Below, in pieces: positions 1 through 6,499 of a DNA stretch of 9,294 bases; the first letter of the stretch is position 1; each line of letters starts with the position of its first letter. The notes below the pieces were generated by a model. It had not been told where the DNA came from, ran no database searches, and saw nothing but the letters and a program-made list of their open reading frames with translations. Origin of the DNA: Candidatus Aminicenantota bacterium (lineage in GTDB: Bacteria > Acidobacteriota > Aminicenantia > Aminicenantales > JAFGAV01); contig VGJG01000045.1 in the NCBI GenBank assembly GCA_016867615.1, positions 1 to 9,294 of the forward strand, in the 5' to 3' direction. The position numbers were made by a program, and so were the translations under genes.

Positions 1-219
1 GCCCCGGACGGCCAGGTAGCCGATGAAATCGAAGCTCCGGCCCCGGACCTCGAGCCGCACGCGGTGGACCATCCGATAGGACGCGGGCAGAGGGGGAATC
101 GTTGCGGCTTCCGGCTCAGGCGGCGGGAAGGAACGCGGGCCGGGCGTCCGCGGAGCGCAGGCCAAGGCCGAGAGCAGGACCAGGAGGGCCGGGATCCCGG
201 CTCCGGTCCGCGGGGTCAT
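1..219 (-). CDS. Probable outer-membrane lipoprotein, DUF3261-like (partial, 3' end outside window)
   Basis: The first 73 residues are visible. The ATG at 219 overlaps the LolA-like stop by 4 bases and is preceded by GGGGAGG at good distance. The N-terminus has a hydrophobic stretch (IPALLVLLSALAC) ending in cysteine at residue 22. This is a plausible lipoprotein signal, although the lipobox ALAC has alanine where leucine is usual. A proline-rich tether follows (about 24-45), then the start of a beta-rich domain (YRMVHRVRLEVRG, then FDFIGYLAVRG). Small lipoproteins of the DUF3261 type sit beside LolA-like and MMPL exporter genes in aryl polyene clusters. The pattern and position match, but too little is visible for a firm family call. 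It probably helps receive or anchor the product at the outer membrane. Confidence 0.7.
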   Translation of the reverse strand, partial: MTPRTGAGIPALLVLLSALACAPRTPGPRSFPPPEPEAATIPPLPASYRMVHRVRLEVRGRSFDFIGYLAVRG

Positions 220-902
220 CGGGCCTCCCCGGGCTTGAGGATTCGCGGCGTCCGGAGGTCGAACAGCGCGTCGTCCAGGAGATCGTTGAGACGCTGGCTC
301 CCGAAGCGGATCACGGTCACGTCGCTTTCGCTCTCCCAGAGACTGATGGCCTCGACGAGGAAGCTCTCCGGGTCGATGTCGAACTCGATCCGCGAGAGCA
401 AGGCCGCGAGCGCCGAGGACTTCGGCCGGAGGACGAGCGTGTGGGTCGGGCCGGCGAACATCTCGAAGGCGAAGTCCCGCAGGGACTGCTCCAGGTCTCC
501 GTACAGCCAGCCAGAGATGCGGCTCAGCACCTCGCCCATCGCCCGGCCGCCGTCCGTGCGGACGCGCCGGAGCCGGCCCTCGGCGACGTCGAACCGTTCG
601 ACCCGGCCGTTCTCATCCATGACGATGATCGAGGCGTAGGGCGAGACGAACTCCCAGCGGACGCGCCCCGGGCGACGGAAGAAGAAAACGCCGCGGGAGC
701 GGAGGGTGTCGTCGAAGAGCGCCAGGCGGCGCTCCTGCTCGAAGCGGGCGCTGAGGCTCCTGTTCTCCGCCAGCTTGGCCGACATTTGCTTCAAGAGCCG
801 GCGGGCTTCTTCCTCGGGCAGGGACTTCCGGGCCTGGCCGAAAAGCGGCGCGCCGGCGAGAAACACCAGCCATCCGGCGAGGAGAAGGGCCGTTCTTTTC
901 AT
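216..902 (-). CDS. LolA-like outer-membrane lipoprotein/lipid carrier
   Basis: A 228-residue exported protein. Residues 1-24 are a signal peptide: MKRT, a hydrophobic core to about 20, then a GQA site with likely cleavage after A24. The mature part follows the LolA pattern: SARFEQERRLALFDDTLRSR (51-70), the strand pair GVFFFRRPGRVRWEFVSP (71-88), IIVMDENGRVERFD (92-105) and a beta-rich C-terminus. LolA proteins carry lipids or lipoproteins across the periplasm in a half-barrel. LolA-like proteins encoded in aryl polyene and related clusters are thought to move the pathway's own product to the outer membrane, and the position here suggests the same. It overlaps both neighbours by 4 bases (ATGA at 899-902 and 216-219). 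An extended start at 1145 would put an arginine-rich tail before the signal peptide, so I reject it. Confidence 0.88.
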   Translation of the reverse strand: MKRTALLLAGWLVFLAGAPLFGQARKSLPEEEARRLLKQMSAKLAENRSLSARFEQERRLALFDDTLRSRGVFFFRRPGRVRWEFVSPYASIIVMDENGRVERFDVAEGRLRRVRTDGGRAMGEVLSRISGWLYGDLEQSLRDFAFEMFAGPTHTLVLRPKSSALAALLSRIEFDIDPESFLVEAISLWESESDVTVIRFGSQRLNDLLDDALFDLRTPRILKPGEAR

Positions 903-1936
903 CGCCTTTCCACCCGGATCAGAGTGAAGCGGCCGGGGCCTTCGACCCCGGCCACGGCGACCGCCCCGGGGAGAAGCCCCTCCGCACCAGAAACCGCGGA
1001 CCCCTTGATCCAAGCGCCGCCCGGGCCGGCGAAAACGGTCCGCTCCCTCAGCGAGAGGGCGGCCACGGCCAGGTCGACTCCCGGCCCGGTCGGGAGCGAG
1101 CCGTAGACGGGGCTGTAGGCTCCGACGAGGCGGTGTGAGGCCCAAAGCCTCTCATACAGGTTGAACTCATCAGCCCGCCCGGCCGCGGCGCAGAGAAGCA
1201 GATCGCTGCCGGCCGCCCGCTCCGCGGCCTCGGCCTCGGACAACCCCGCCTCGACGGAAGCGAGACGGCCGTAGGGGCCGTCTCCGCCGCCGAGGACGAA
1301 GGCCGCGCACCCGCCGCGGCTCCGGTACGTGCAGCCCGGGGCAAAGGGCCTGACGTTCCCCTCGCCGCCGCCGAAACGCCGGACGACGTATTCCATGACC
1401 GCCGAGCACTCCTCGCCCAGGACGAGGAGGACGCGCTCGACGACGCCCTCCCGGATCCAGTGGAGGGCCGAGAGGAGCGCGGCGGCCGTCGTGTGGCCGA
1501 AAGCCGTGACGGTCCGCATCGGGCCCCGGATCCCCAGGGCGAGGGACATGTTCGAGGCGGGAAGGTTGTGCACCGAGTTGGTGAAGGCGAACGACGAGGC
1601 GCAGGCGTCGCCGGAGCCGATGATGTCCTCCAGGAAAGAGAAGGTGCTCTCCTGGGGCCCGAGGGCCGTTCCGAAAACGATCCCCGTCGGCCTCCCGGAG
1701 GCTTCGTCCGGCCGCAAGCCGGCGTCGCGGAGGGACAGGCAGGCCGCGAGGAGGGCCATCCTGGCCAAGGGGTCCAAGCGGCGGGTCCGGTTGGCCGGGA
1801 TGAAATCCTCCAGTCCCTCGAGGCCGACCTCGGAGCGTCCGGCCTCCCGCCCCTCCCGCAGAGCGATCCTCAGGGCGTCGACGCCCGCTCCGCAGGCCAG
1901 GGCCGTTCCGACGCCGTGGATCCCGACGGGCTTCAT
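899..1936 (-). CDS. Ketosynthase-like partner lacking catalytic residues (chain-length-factor type)
   Basis: A 345-residue protein with a thiolase/ketosynthase fold: VGIHGVGTALACGAG at 4-18, PLARMALLAACLSLRDAGL at 56-74, GIVFGTALG at 85-93 and the hydrophobic helix after the nucleophile position. Aligned by eye with the upstream ketosynthase, the nucleophile cysteine becomes G147 (TVTAFGHTT, 142-150). The first catalytic histidine falls on A252 and the second on S280, so no triad is left. It is shorter than FabF and resembles the degenerate ketosynthases of aryl polyene clusters, where such a subunit pairs with the active ketosynthase (ApeO/ApeC). The likely role is heterodimer formation and control of chain length. 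The start at 1936 is set by the ATGA overlap with the ketosynthase stop; an upstream ATG would overlap that gene by about 160 bases. The stop overlaps the next start by 4 bases. Confidence 0.85.
   Translation of the reverse strand: MKPVGIHGVGTALACGAGVDALRIALREGREAGRSEVGLEGLEDFIPANRTRRLDPLARMALLAACLSLRDAGLRPDEASGRPTGIVFGTALGPQESTFSFLEDIIGSGDACASSFAFTNSVHNLPASNMSLALGIRGPMRTVTAFGHTTAAALLSALHWIREGVVERVLLVLGEECSAVMEYVVRRFGGGEGNVRPFAPGCTYRSRGGCAAFVLGGGDGPYGRLASVEAGLSEAEAAERAAGSDLLLCAAAGRADEFNLYERLWASHRLVGAYSPVYGSLPTGPGVDLAVAALSLRERTVFAGPGGAWIKGSAVSGAEGLLPGAVAVAGVEGPGRFTLIRVERR
905..911 (-). promoter_or_regulatory. Ribosome binding site that sets the LolA-like start
   Basis: On the minus strand GGAAAGG lies just before the ATG at 902. 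With the following signal peptide, it favours this start over an in-frame ATG 243 bases further upstream. Confidence 0.5.
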
Positions 1937-3135
1937 GGCCCCGGCCCCGCGATCAGGAGGGCGGCATTGTGCCCCCCGAAAGCCAGCGACGTGGAGACGG
2001 CCAGGGTGCGGGCGACCGAGGTCGCCGCGCGCGTCGGGACGACGACGCATTCCGGGTCGGGCTCGCTGAAGCCCAGCGTGGCGGGCAGGCATCCGGTCAG
2101 CAGGCCCTGGACCGTGAACACGGCTTCCAGGGCGCCGGCCGCGCCCAGGGTGTGGCCGGTGTAGGGTTTCGTACCCACCACGGTGATCCCCGGCCCAAAC
2201 ACGCGCGCCAGCGTCCGTCCCTCGACCTTGTCATTGGAGTCGGTGGCCGTGCCGTGGGCGTTGACGAACCCCACCTCCGCCGGATTCCGGTCTCCCAGCG
2301 CGCGGCGCAGGGCGCTCTCCAGGCCGGATCCTTCGGGATGGGGCGCGGTGACGTGGTAAGCGTCCAGCGAACTTCCGTATCCCTCGACTTCGGCCAGGAC
2401 CTCCGCCCGGCGCTCGGCGGCGCTCCGGCGGCTCTCGACGATCAGGACCCCGGCGCCCTCTCCCAGGTTCAGACCGTCGCGCCGGGCGTCGAAGGGCAGG
2501 CAGGCCCGCTCCGAGGTGTTGAGCAGGGAGGAAAATCCCAGGTAGGTGACGCGGCTGAGCTCGTCCGTTCCCCCGGCGATGACCAGGTCGCACAGGCCGT
2601 CCAGGATCCATTCCCGCGCCTGCCCGACGGCGTCCGTTCCCGAAGAGCAGGCGTTGTTGATCGTGCACACCGGACCCCTCAGACCCAGGGCCTCGGACAG
2701 GAAAGGCGCCGGGTTGCAGGCCAGGAAACGCTCGACCGGATCGAGGCCGGGCTCGAGGCCTTTCCGGAAACCGGCGTAGAACCCCTCGTCGTTCAGGGTG
2801 CAGCCTACCGTCGTTCCGATGCTGACGCCCACCCTGCGGCCACTCAGTTCCTCGGGCGAAAGACCCGCCTGTTCCAAAGCTTCCTCGAGAGCCGAGAGGA
2901 GATATTCGAGGCAGGGCATCTTGTCCACGGGCCGCGGCGGGGAGATCTTCGACCTCCTGAAAATGCCGCCGGGGATCTCGAAGACGGGGCTGGGCCGTTT
3001 CGGCTCGGCCCGGAATTTCGTCGGCGGGGCCGGCCGGGCCCGGCCGGCCATCATCGTCTTCCAGGCGCTCTCCAGGCCGGCGCCGGCGGCGCACAGGCAT
3101 CCCAGGCCGGTGACGACGACCCGATTCGGCCTCAT
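1933..3135 (-). CDS. Beta-ketoacyl-ACP synthase (FabF/KAS II type, active)
   Basis: A 400-residue condensing enzyme of the FabF family, catalysing decarboxylative condensation of malonyl-ACP with an acyl chain. The start is RVVVTGLGCLCAAG (5-18). The catalytic triad is complete: nucleophile C163 in NNACSSGTD, H294 in VNAHGTATDSND and H328 in GTKPYTGHTLGAAG, plus K323 and the C-terminal FGGHN (386-390). The length is slightly below the usual 410-415. The ATG has no clear ribosome site of its own and depends on the 4-base overlap with the ACP stop. Its stop overlaps the start of a ketosynthase-like gene without catalytic residues. That pairing is the arrangement of ketosynthase/chain-length-factor heterodimers in type II polyketide and aryl polyene systems. 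I infer a dedicated chain-building role rather than housekeeping fatty acid synthesis. Confidence 0.93.
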   Translation of the reverse strand: MRPNRVVVTGLGCLCAAGAGLESAWKTMMAGRARPAPPTKFRAEPKRPSPVFEIPGGIFRRSKISPPRPVDKMPCLEYLLSALEEALEQAGLSPEELSGRRVGVSIGTTVGCTLNDEGFYAGFRKGLEPGLDPVERFLACNPAPFLSEALGLRGPVCTINNACSSGTDAVGQAREWILDGLCDLVIAGGTDELSRVTYLGFSSLLNTSERACLPFDARRDGLNLGEGAGVLIVESRRSAAERRAEVLAEVEGYGSSLDAYHVTAPHPEGSGLESALRRALGDRNPAEVGFVNAHGTATDSNDKVEGRTLARVFGPGITVVGTKPYTGHTLGAAGALEAVFTVQGLLTGCLPATLGFSEPDPECVVVPTRAATSVARTLAVSTSLAFGGHNAALLIAGPGP

Positions 3136-3395
3136 GACCCGGGACGATTCTTGGTGATGTAGTCCGCCAGGGCGTCGATCGAGGCGAAGGCCACGTTGGC
3201 CGTGTTCCGGTCGCCGATATCCACTCCAAATTTTTTCTGGACGACGACCACGAGCTCGACCGCGTCCAGGGAATCGAGTCCCAGCTTGCTCTCGCTCCCG
3301 AAAAGGGGACCCTGGTCTTCTATGTCCTCGGCAACGACGTTCTTCAGCTTCAGCTCGCGGATGATCAGCTCTTTGAGCTCGCTTTTCAGGTCCAT
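3132..3395 (-). CDS. Acyl carrier protein
   Basis: An 87-residue acidic protein of normal carrier-protein length. The phosphopantetheine attachment site is S42 in KLGLDSLDAVEL, the classic DSL motif at the start of helix II, followed by VVVVQKKFGVDI and the helix IV region IDALADYI near 73-80. It would carry the growing acyl chain as a thioester for the ketosynthase pair next door, after loading of the cofactor by a phosphopantetheinyl transferase not seen in this window. The start follows a strong ribosome site. The TGA overlaps the ATG of the ketosynthase gene by 4 bases (3132-3135), so the two are probably translationally coupled. The cluster context suggests a dedicated carrier rather than the housekeeping AcpP. 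Confidence 0.95.
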   Translation of the reverse strand: MDLKSELKELIIRELKLKNVVAEDIEDQGPLFGSESKLGLDSLDAVELVVVVQKKFGVDIGDRNTANVAFASIDALADYITKNRPGS

Positions 3396-3410
3396 CTCTC
3401 TCTCTCCTCA
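3396..3410 (-). promoter_or_regulatory. Ribosome binding site with GA repeat before the ACP gene
   Basis: On the minus strand the stop TGA of the acyltransferase gene runs straight into GGAGAGAGAGAGAG and then ATG. The GGAG Shine-Dalgarno core is followed by a run of GA dinucleotides as spacer. It is the strongest-looking ribosome site in the window and fits the high level at which carrier proteins are usually made. Confidence 0.6.
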
Positions 3411-5060
3411 GCTTTCGACACCCCGTCCTTGGCGGGGGATGTCCTCTTCCCGCATCCAGATGCCGTGGAAATTATACCACATGAAGGGATGATCGCGGAC
3501 GTGCCTCTCCAGCTCGCCGACATACCACCGCAAAAGCTCGCGGCAGACCCGGTCTTTGCCGAGCTCCCGTTGCGCCTCGGTCATCCTCCATACGGCCGCC
3601 CTGAGGAAAATGCGGCGGGGGCCGGTGCGGGCGGTCAGGAAAACGACCAGGTCGCTGTTCGTGGAGAAGGCCAGATGGTAGGGCAGGATGGGGAAGCCGG
3701 CCGGCGCTCCCAGGAAGACCTCGCTCCGGACGGCCGAGGAGCCGTGGCCGCGGTCGCCCATGACGGCCACGATGCGGCCGTGGGTCAGGGCCAGGCTCAG
3801 CTCGGGGATGCCGCCCAGGAAGCCGTCGGGCGAGATGACGCGGACTTCGACGCCCGTCTTCCGGAAATCGGTCAGTCCCATCGACTGGGAGTGGCGCTCG
3901 CGGCGCCAGTTCAGGTAGACCGGCCTTTTCAGGTAATCCAGGGTCGAAAGGGCCGAGTGCCAGACCCCGACATGGCTGACGACCAGGACCAGGCCCCGGC
4001 CCTCCTCCGAGAGCTCCCGCAGCGCGTCCGCGTCCGGAAAATCGATCCTCAGCCCCTCCCTGCCCAGGATGTTGGTCGCCGCCTGGTCGATGAGGCACTG
4101 GCCGAAGGCGAAATAGTGCCGGTAGGCCGGCCACAGCATCCTCAGCCCGCCGCGGCCCGGGAAACGCCTCCGGAGATAGGGGGCCGCGGCCCGGACGGCG
4201 CTGGGACGGAAGAGGACGTAGTAGGCGATCACCGGGACGAGGACGCCGTAAGCGGGACGGACGCCGAGCTTGCCGATCACCCAGCGGAACACGGCATGTC
4301 CCGCCCTGTTGCCGTAGGAATCGCTGGGCGAGCTTCCGGGGGGCGCGCTCCGGCGGCGGAACGGAATCATCCGCCGGAGCACGAGCAGGGTGTAAATCCA
4401 GGAGATCCGGGCGTTGTCCTTGAGAGGGCGGAAGTGGGACACCCTCTCCGCCGGGGGGAAATACCGGACCGAGACGTCCACCCACTCCAGGGGCAGGCCG
4501 GCCCAGACGGCCCGGACGAGCACTTCGACCTCGAATTCGTAGCGCGACCCAAGGTATTTCAGGCGGGAGAGCGGCCGGACGGGATAGGCCCGGAACCCGC
4601 TCTGCGAGTCGGGTGTCGAGACTCCCGAGGCGATGCGGATCCAGAGGTTCGACCAGCGCCGTCCGAACCGGCTGCCGCCCGGGACCCCTCTTCCGAAATC
4701 GCGCTTGCCGATGATGACCGCCTCCGGCGCCTCGCGGATCTTGTCCAGGAGCCGGGGGATGTCCCCCGGGGAATGCTGGCCGTCCGCGTCCAGGGTGATG
4801 ATGTGGCTGAAGCCGCGCTCCTCGGCCCAGCTCAGGGCGCGGCGGATGGCCAGCCCCTTGCCCCTGTTCTCGGGGAAGCGAATACGGTGGACGGGAAACG
4901 CGTCCAGGGCCGCAGGGCTGCCGTCGGTCGAGCCGTCGTCCACGACCAGCACCGGAAGGCCCAGGGCCGCGACCCCGGCCAGGACGCCGGACACTGAGCT
5001 TTCGTTATTGAAAACGGGGACGACGATCAGCACCCGCTCCCCGGCTGTCCCGTCCTTCAC
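3408..5060 (-). CDS. Fused family 2 glycosyltransferase / LpxL-type acyltransferase
   Basis: A 550-residue bifunctional protein. Residues 10-235 form a GT-A glycosyltransferase of family 2, close to the polyprenyl-phosphate mannosyltransferase type: VLIVVPVFNN at 10-19, DDGSTDG at 41-47, the metal-binding DADGQH at 91-96 and SQSGFRAY at 152-159. After a proline/serine linker (about 236-250), residues 255-540 match the lysophospholipid/lipid A acyltransferase family: SHVGVWH at 362-368, GDRG at 435-438, a GAPAGFPILPYHLA block at 451-464, and MWYNF at 527-531. Such fusions are known from aryl polyene clusters, where they are thought to join sugar and acyl chain to a lipid carrier at the inner membrane. 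The acyltransferase motif H-x4-D/E reads H363-x4-H368 here, an unusual change. I choose GTG at 5060 because GGAG lies 8 bases upstream and it avoids a roughly 100-base overlap; GTG at 5033 is another option. The stop overlaps the ribosome site of the ACP gene. Confidence 0.87.
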   Translation of the reverse strand: MKDGTAGERVLIVVPVFNNESSVSGVLAGVAALGLPVLVVDDGSTDGSPAALDAFPVHRIRFPENRGKGLAIRRALSWAEERGFSHIITLDADGQHSPGDIPRLLDKIREAPEAVIIGKRDFGRGVPGGSRFGRRWSNLWIRIASGVSTPDSQSGFRAYPVRPLSRLKYLGSRYEFEVEVLVRAVWAGLPLEWVDVSVRYFPPAERVSHFRPLKDNARISWIYTLLVLRRMIPFRRRSAPPGSSPSDSYGNRAGHAVFRWVIGKLGVRPAYGVLVPVIAYYVLFRPSAVRAAAPYLRRRFPGRGGLRMLWPAYRHYFAFGQCLIDQAATNILGREGLRIDFPDADALRELSEEGRGLVLVVSHVGVWHSALSTLDYLKRPVYLNWRRERHSQSMGLTDFRKTGVEVRVISPDGFLGGIPELSLALTHGRIVAVMGDRGHGSSAVRSEVFLGAPAGFPILPYHLAFSTNSDLVVFLTARTGPRRIFLRAAVWRMTEAQRELGKDRVCRELLRWYVGELERHVRDHPFMWYNFHGIWMREEDIPRQGRGVES

Positions 5061-5061
5061 T

Positions 5062-6498
5062 TCATCCGCTCCGCTTGGCCCGGTAATGCCGGCGCAGCGC
5101 CAGGAACGAGCCCAGGTGCCGGAGGAACCGGAGCCAGCTGTCCCCCGAGCGTCCCGCCAGGGCGACATACCGGAACAGGACGTGGAAGCGCTTGTAATAG
5201 GCGCGGTAGATTCCCTTGAAATGCGCGGCCAGCTCCTCGGCCGTCAGGTCTTGGGGCGTGAACAGGACGTTGAGGCAGTTGGTCAGCTCCCAGTTCTCGG
5301 TGAACGCGCCGTACCGGCCCAGGTCCCTGGTGCAGGACGCCCCGGGGAAGGGGGCGAAGATCGTCAGGTTGAAATCGTCCAGGGGCAGGCTGAGGATGTA
5401 ATCCCGGGTGCGTCGGATGCTCTCCCGCGTTTCTCCCGGGAGGCCCAGCATGAACAGGCCCTTGACCCGGATCTTGGCCCGGCGGATGAGATGAACGCGC
5501 TCCCGGATGAGCTCCAGGTCGGCGGCGTGGGACCGGTGCCTGCGCAGGATCTCCGGGTCGCCGCTCTCGATCCCCAGGCTGATCATCCAGCATCCGGCCC
5601 GCTTCATGACCCGGAGAAGCTCCGCGTCCAGCCTCTCCGGCCGGGAGGCGCAGTTGAACGTCAGGGGCAGGCGGGCCCGGATCAACGCCTCGCAGAACGC
5701 CGCCACCCTCTCGGCGTTCAAGGTCAGGTTGTCGTCGTAGAGGTTCAGATGGCGGATGCCGAAGCGCCTGTTCAGGTCGCGGAACCAGTCGATGAGATAG
5801 GCCGGCGAATGGTACCGGTAGGTCCGGCCGAACACCGACCGGTCGCAGTAGGTGCAGTTGAACAGACAGCCCCGGCTGGTGACGGCGATCGTCGCCGGGG
5901 ATTTCGGAAAGCTGAACAGGGGCAGCTTGTACTGCCGGGGGAACCCCTTGAGCTTGTCGTAAGCGGGGAACGGCAGCCGGTCGAGGTCGTCGATGAGGCT
6001 GGTGTCGCCGCTCCAGGAGACTTCGCCGTTCCGCCGGTAATGGATCCCGCCCGCCGAGAACGGCGGCTGCCCCTCCCGGTTCAACAGGTCCAGGAGGGCG
6101 TTCTCCCCCTCGCCGGCGACGGCGAAATCCATCGCCGGGAAGCGGCGCATGAGCTCCGCGCCCAACGAAGAGATGTGGACCCCGCCGAAGACCGTCTTGA
6201 CCCCGGGGTGCTCCTCCTTGATCTTTCCCGCCAGCCGCAGGGCGTCGAGGAAGCTCGAGGTCGTGGCCGACAGCCCGACGAACGAGGGCTTCTCCGTCCG
6301 GATCAGGTCCCTCAGCCGCCCCTCGTCCTGGGGATAGGCGTAAAGGTCGCAGAGAAGCGCCTCGTGTCCGTGCTTCTCCAGCCAGGATGCCAGGGAGCAC
6401 AGCCCGATGGGCGGCATGATGTTGGCCACCCGGGACATGTCCTTCTGGCCCGCCTCCCAATTCTGACCGTAGGGCTGGACGAGGAGGATCTTGGCCAC
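5062..6498 (-). CDS. B12-binding-type radical SAM protein 3
   Basis: A 478-residue protein and the most canonical of the three. The N-terminal cobalamin-binding-type domain shows ILLVQPYG at 4-11, MPPIGLCSLASWLEKHGHE at 28-46, FVGLSATTSS at 73-82, VFGGVHISSLG at 103-113 and AVAGEGE at 126-132. The typical linker IDDLDRLPFPAYD (169-181) leads into the radical SAM core. Cluster ligands are C211, C215 and C218 (CLFNCTYCD), and further core motifs are IESGDPEIL (310-318) and LFMLGLPGET (348-357). The C-terminal 60 residues are helical, aromatic and basic, which could fit contact with a membrane or lipid. The start codon is GTG at 6498, one base after the previous stop, with GGAGAGGG as ribosome site. 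The gene ends one base before the start I choose for the glycosyltransferase gene. Members of the class perform methylations, ring formations and other C-C chemistry; which applies here is unknown. Confidence 0.92.
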   Translation of the reverse strand: MAKILLVQPYGQNWEAGQKDMSRVANIMPPIGLCSLASWLEKHGHEALLCDLYAYPQDEGRLRDLIRTEKPSFVGLSATTSSFLDALRLAGKIKEEHPGVKTVFGGVHISSLGAELMRRFPAMDFAVAGEGENALLDLLNREGQPPFSAGGIHYRRNGEVSWSGDTSLIDDLDRLPFPAYDKLKGFPRQYKLPLFSFPKSPATIAVTSRGCLFNCTYCDRSVFGRTYRYHSPAYLIDWFRDLNRRFGIRHLNLYDDNLTLNAERVAAFCEALIRARLPLTFNCASRPERLDAELLRVMKRAGCWMISLGIESGDPEILRRHRSHAADLELIRERVHLIRRAKIRVKGLFMLGLPGETRESIRRTRDYILSLPLDDFNLTIFAPFPGASCTRDLGRYGAFTENWELTNCLNVLFTPQDLTAEELAAHFKGIYRAYYKRFHVLFRYVALAGRSGDSWLRFLRHLGSFLALRRHYRAKRSG

Positions 6499-6499
6499 G

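Noticed and set aside
903..1145. N-terminal extension of the LolA-like protein to an upstream ATG
   Set aside because: The extension is arginine/glycine/proline-rich, lies inside the degenerate ketosynthase gene in another frame, and would bury the signal peptide. The ATGA start at 902 has a ribosome site.
1937..2092. N-terminal extension of the degenerate ketosynthase
   Set aside because: It overlaps the active ketosynthase gene by about 160 bases and reads as low-complexity arginine-rich sequence; the ketosynthase fold begins right after the ATG at 1936.
102..3162. Long plus-strand open frames opposite the LolA-like and ketosynthase genes
   Set aside because: Same composition-driven shadows; the minus-strand proteins have clear catalytic motifs or a signal peptide and continuous ATGA junctions.
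5061..5168. N-terminal extension of the glycosyltransferase/acyltransferase
   Set aside because: It overlaps the end of radical SAM gene 3 and has no domain similarity; GTG at 5060 has a GGAG site and leads straight into the GT2 start.
5057..6460. Second minus-strand frame of 467 residues inside radical SAM gene 3
   Set aside because: Proline/arginine/glycine-rich translation without motifs; the overlapping frame holds the CxxxCxxC core and B12-type domain.
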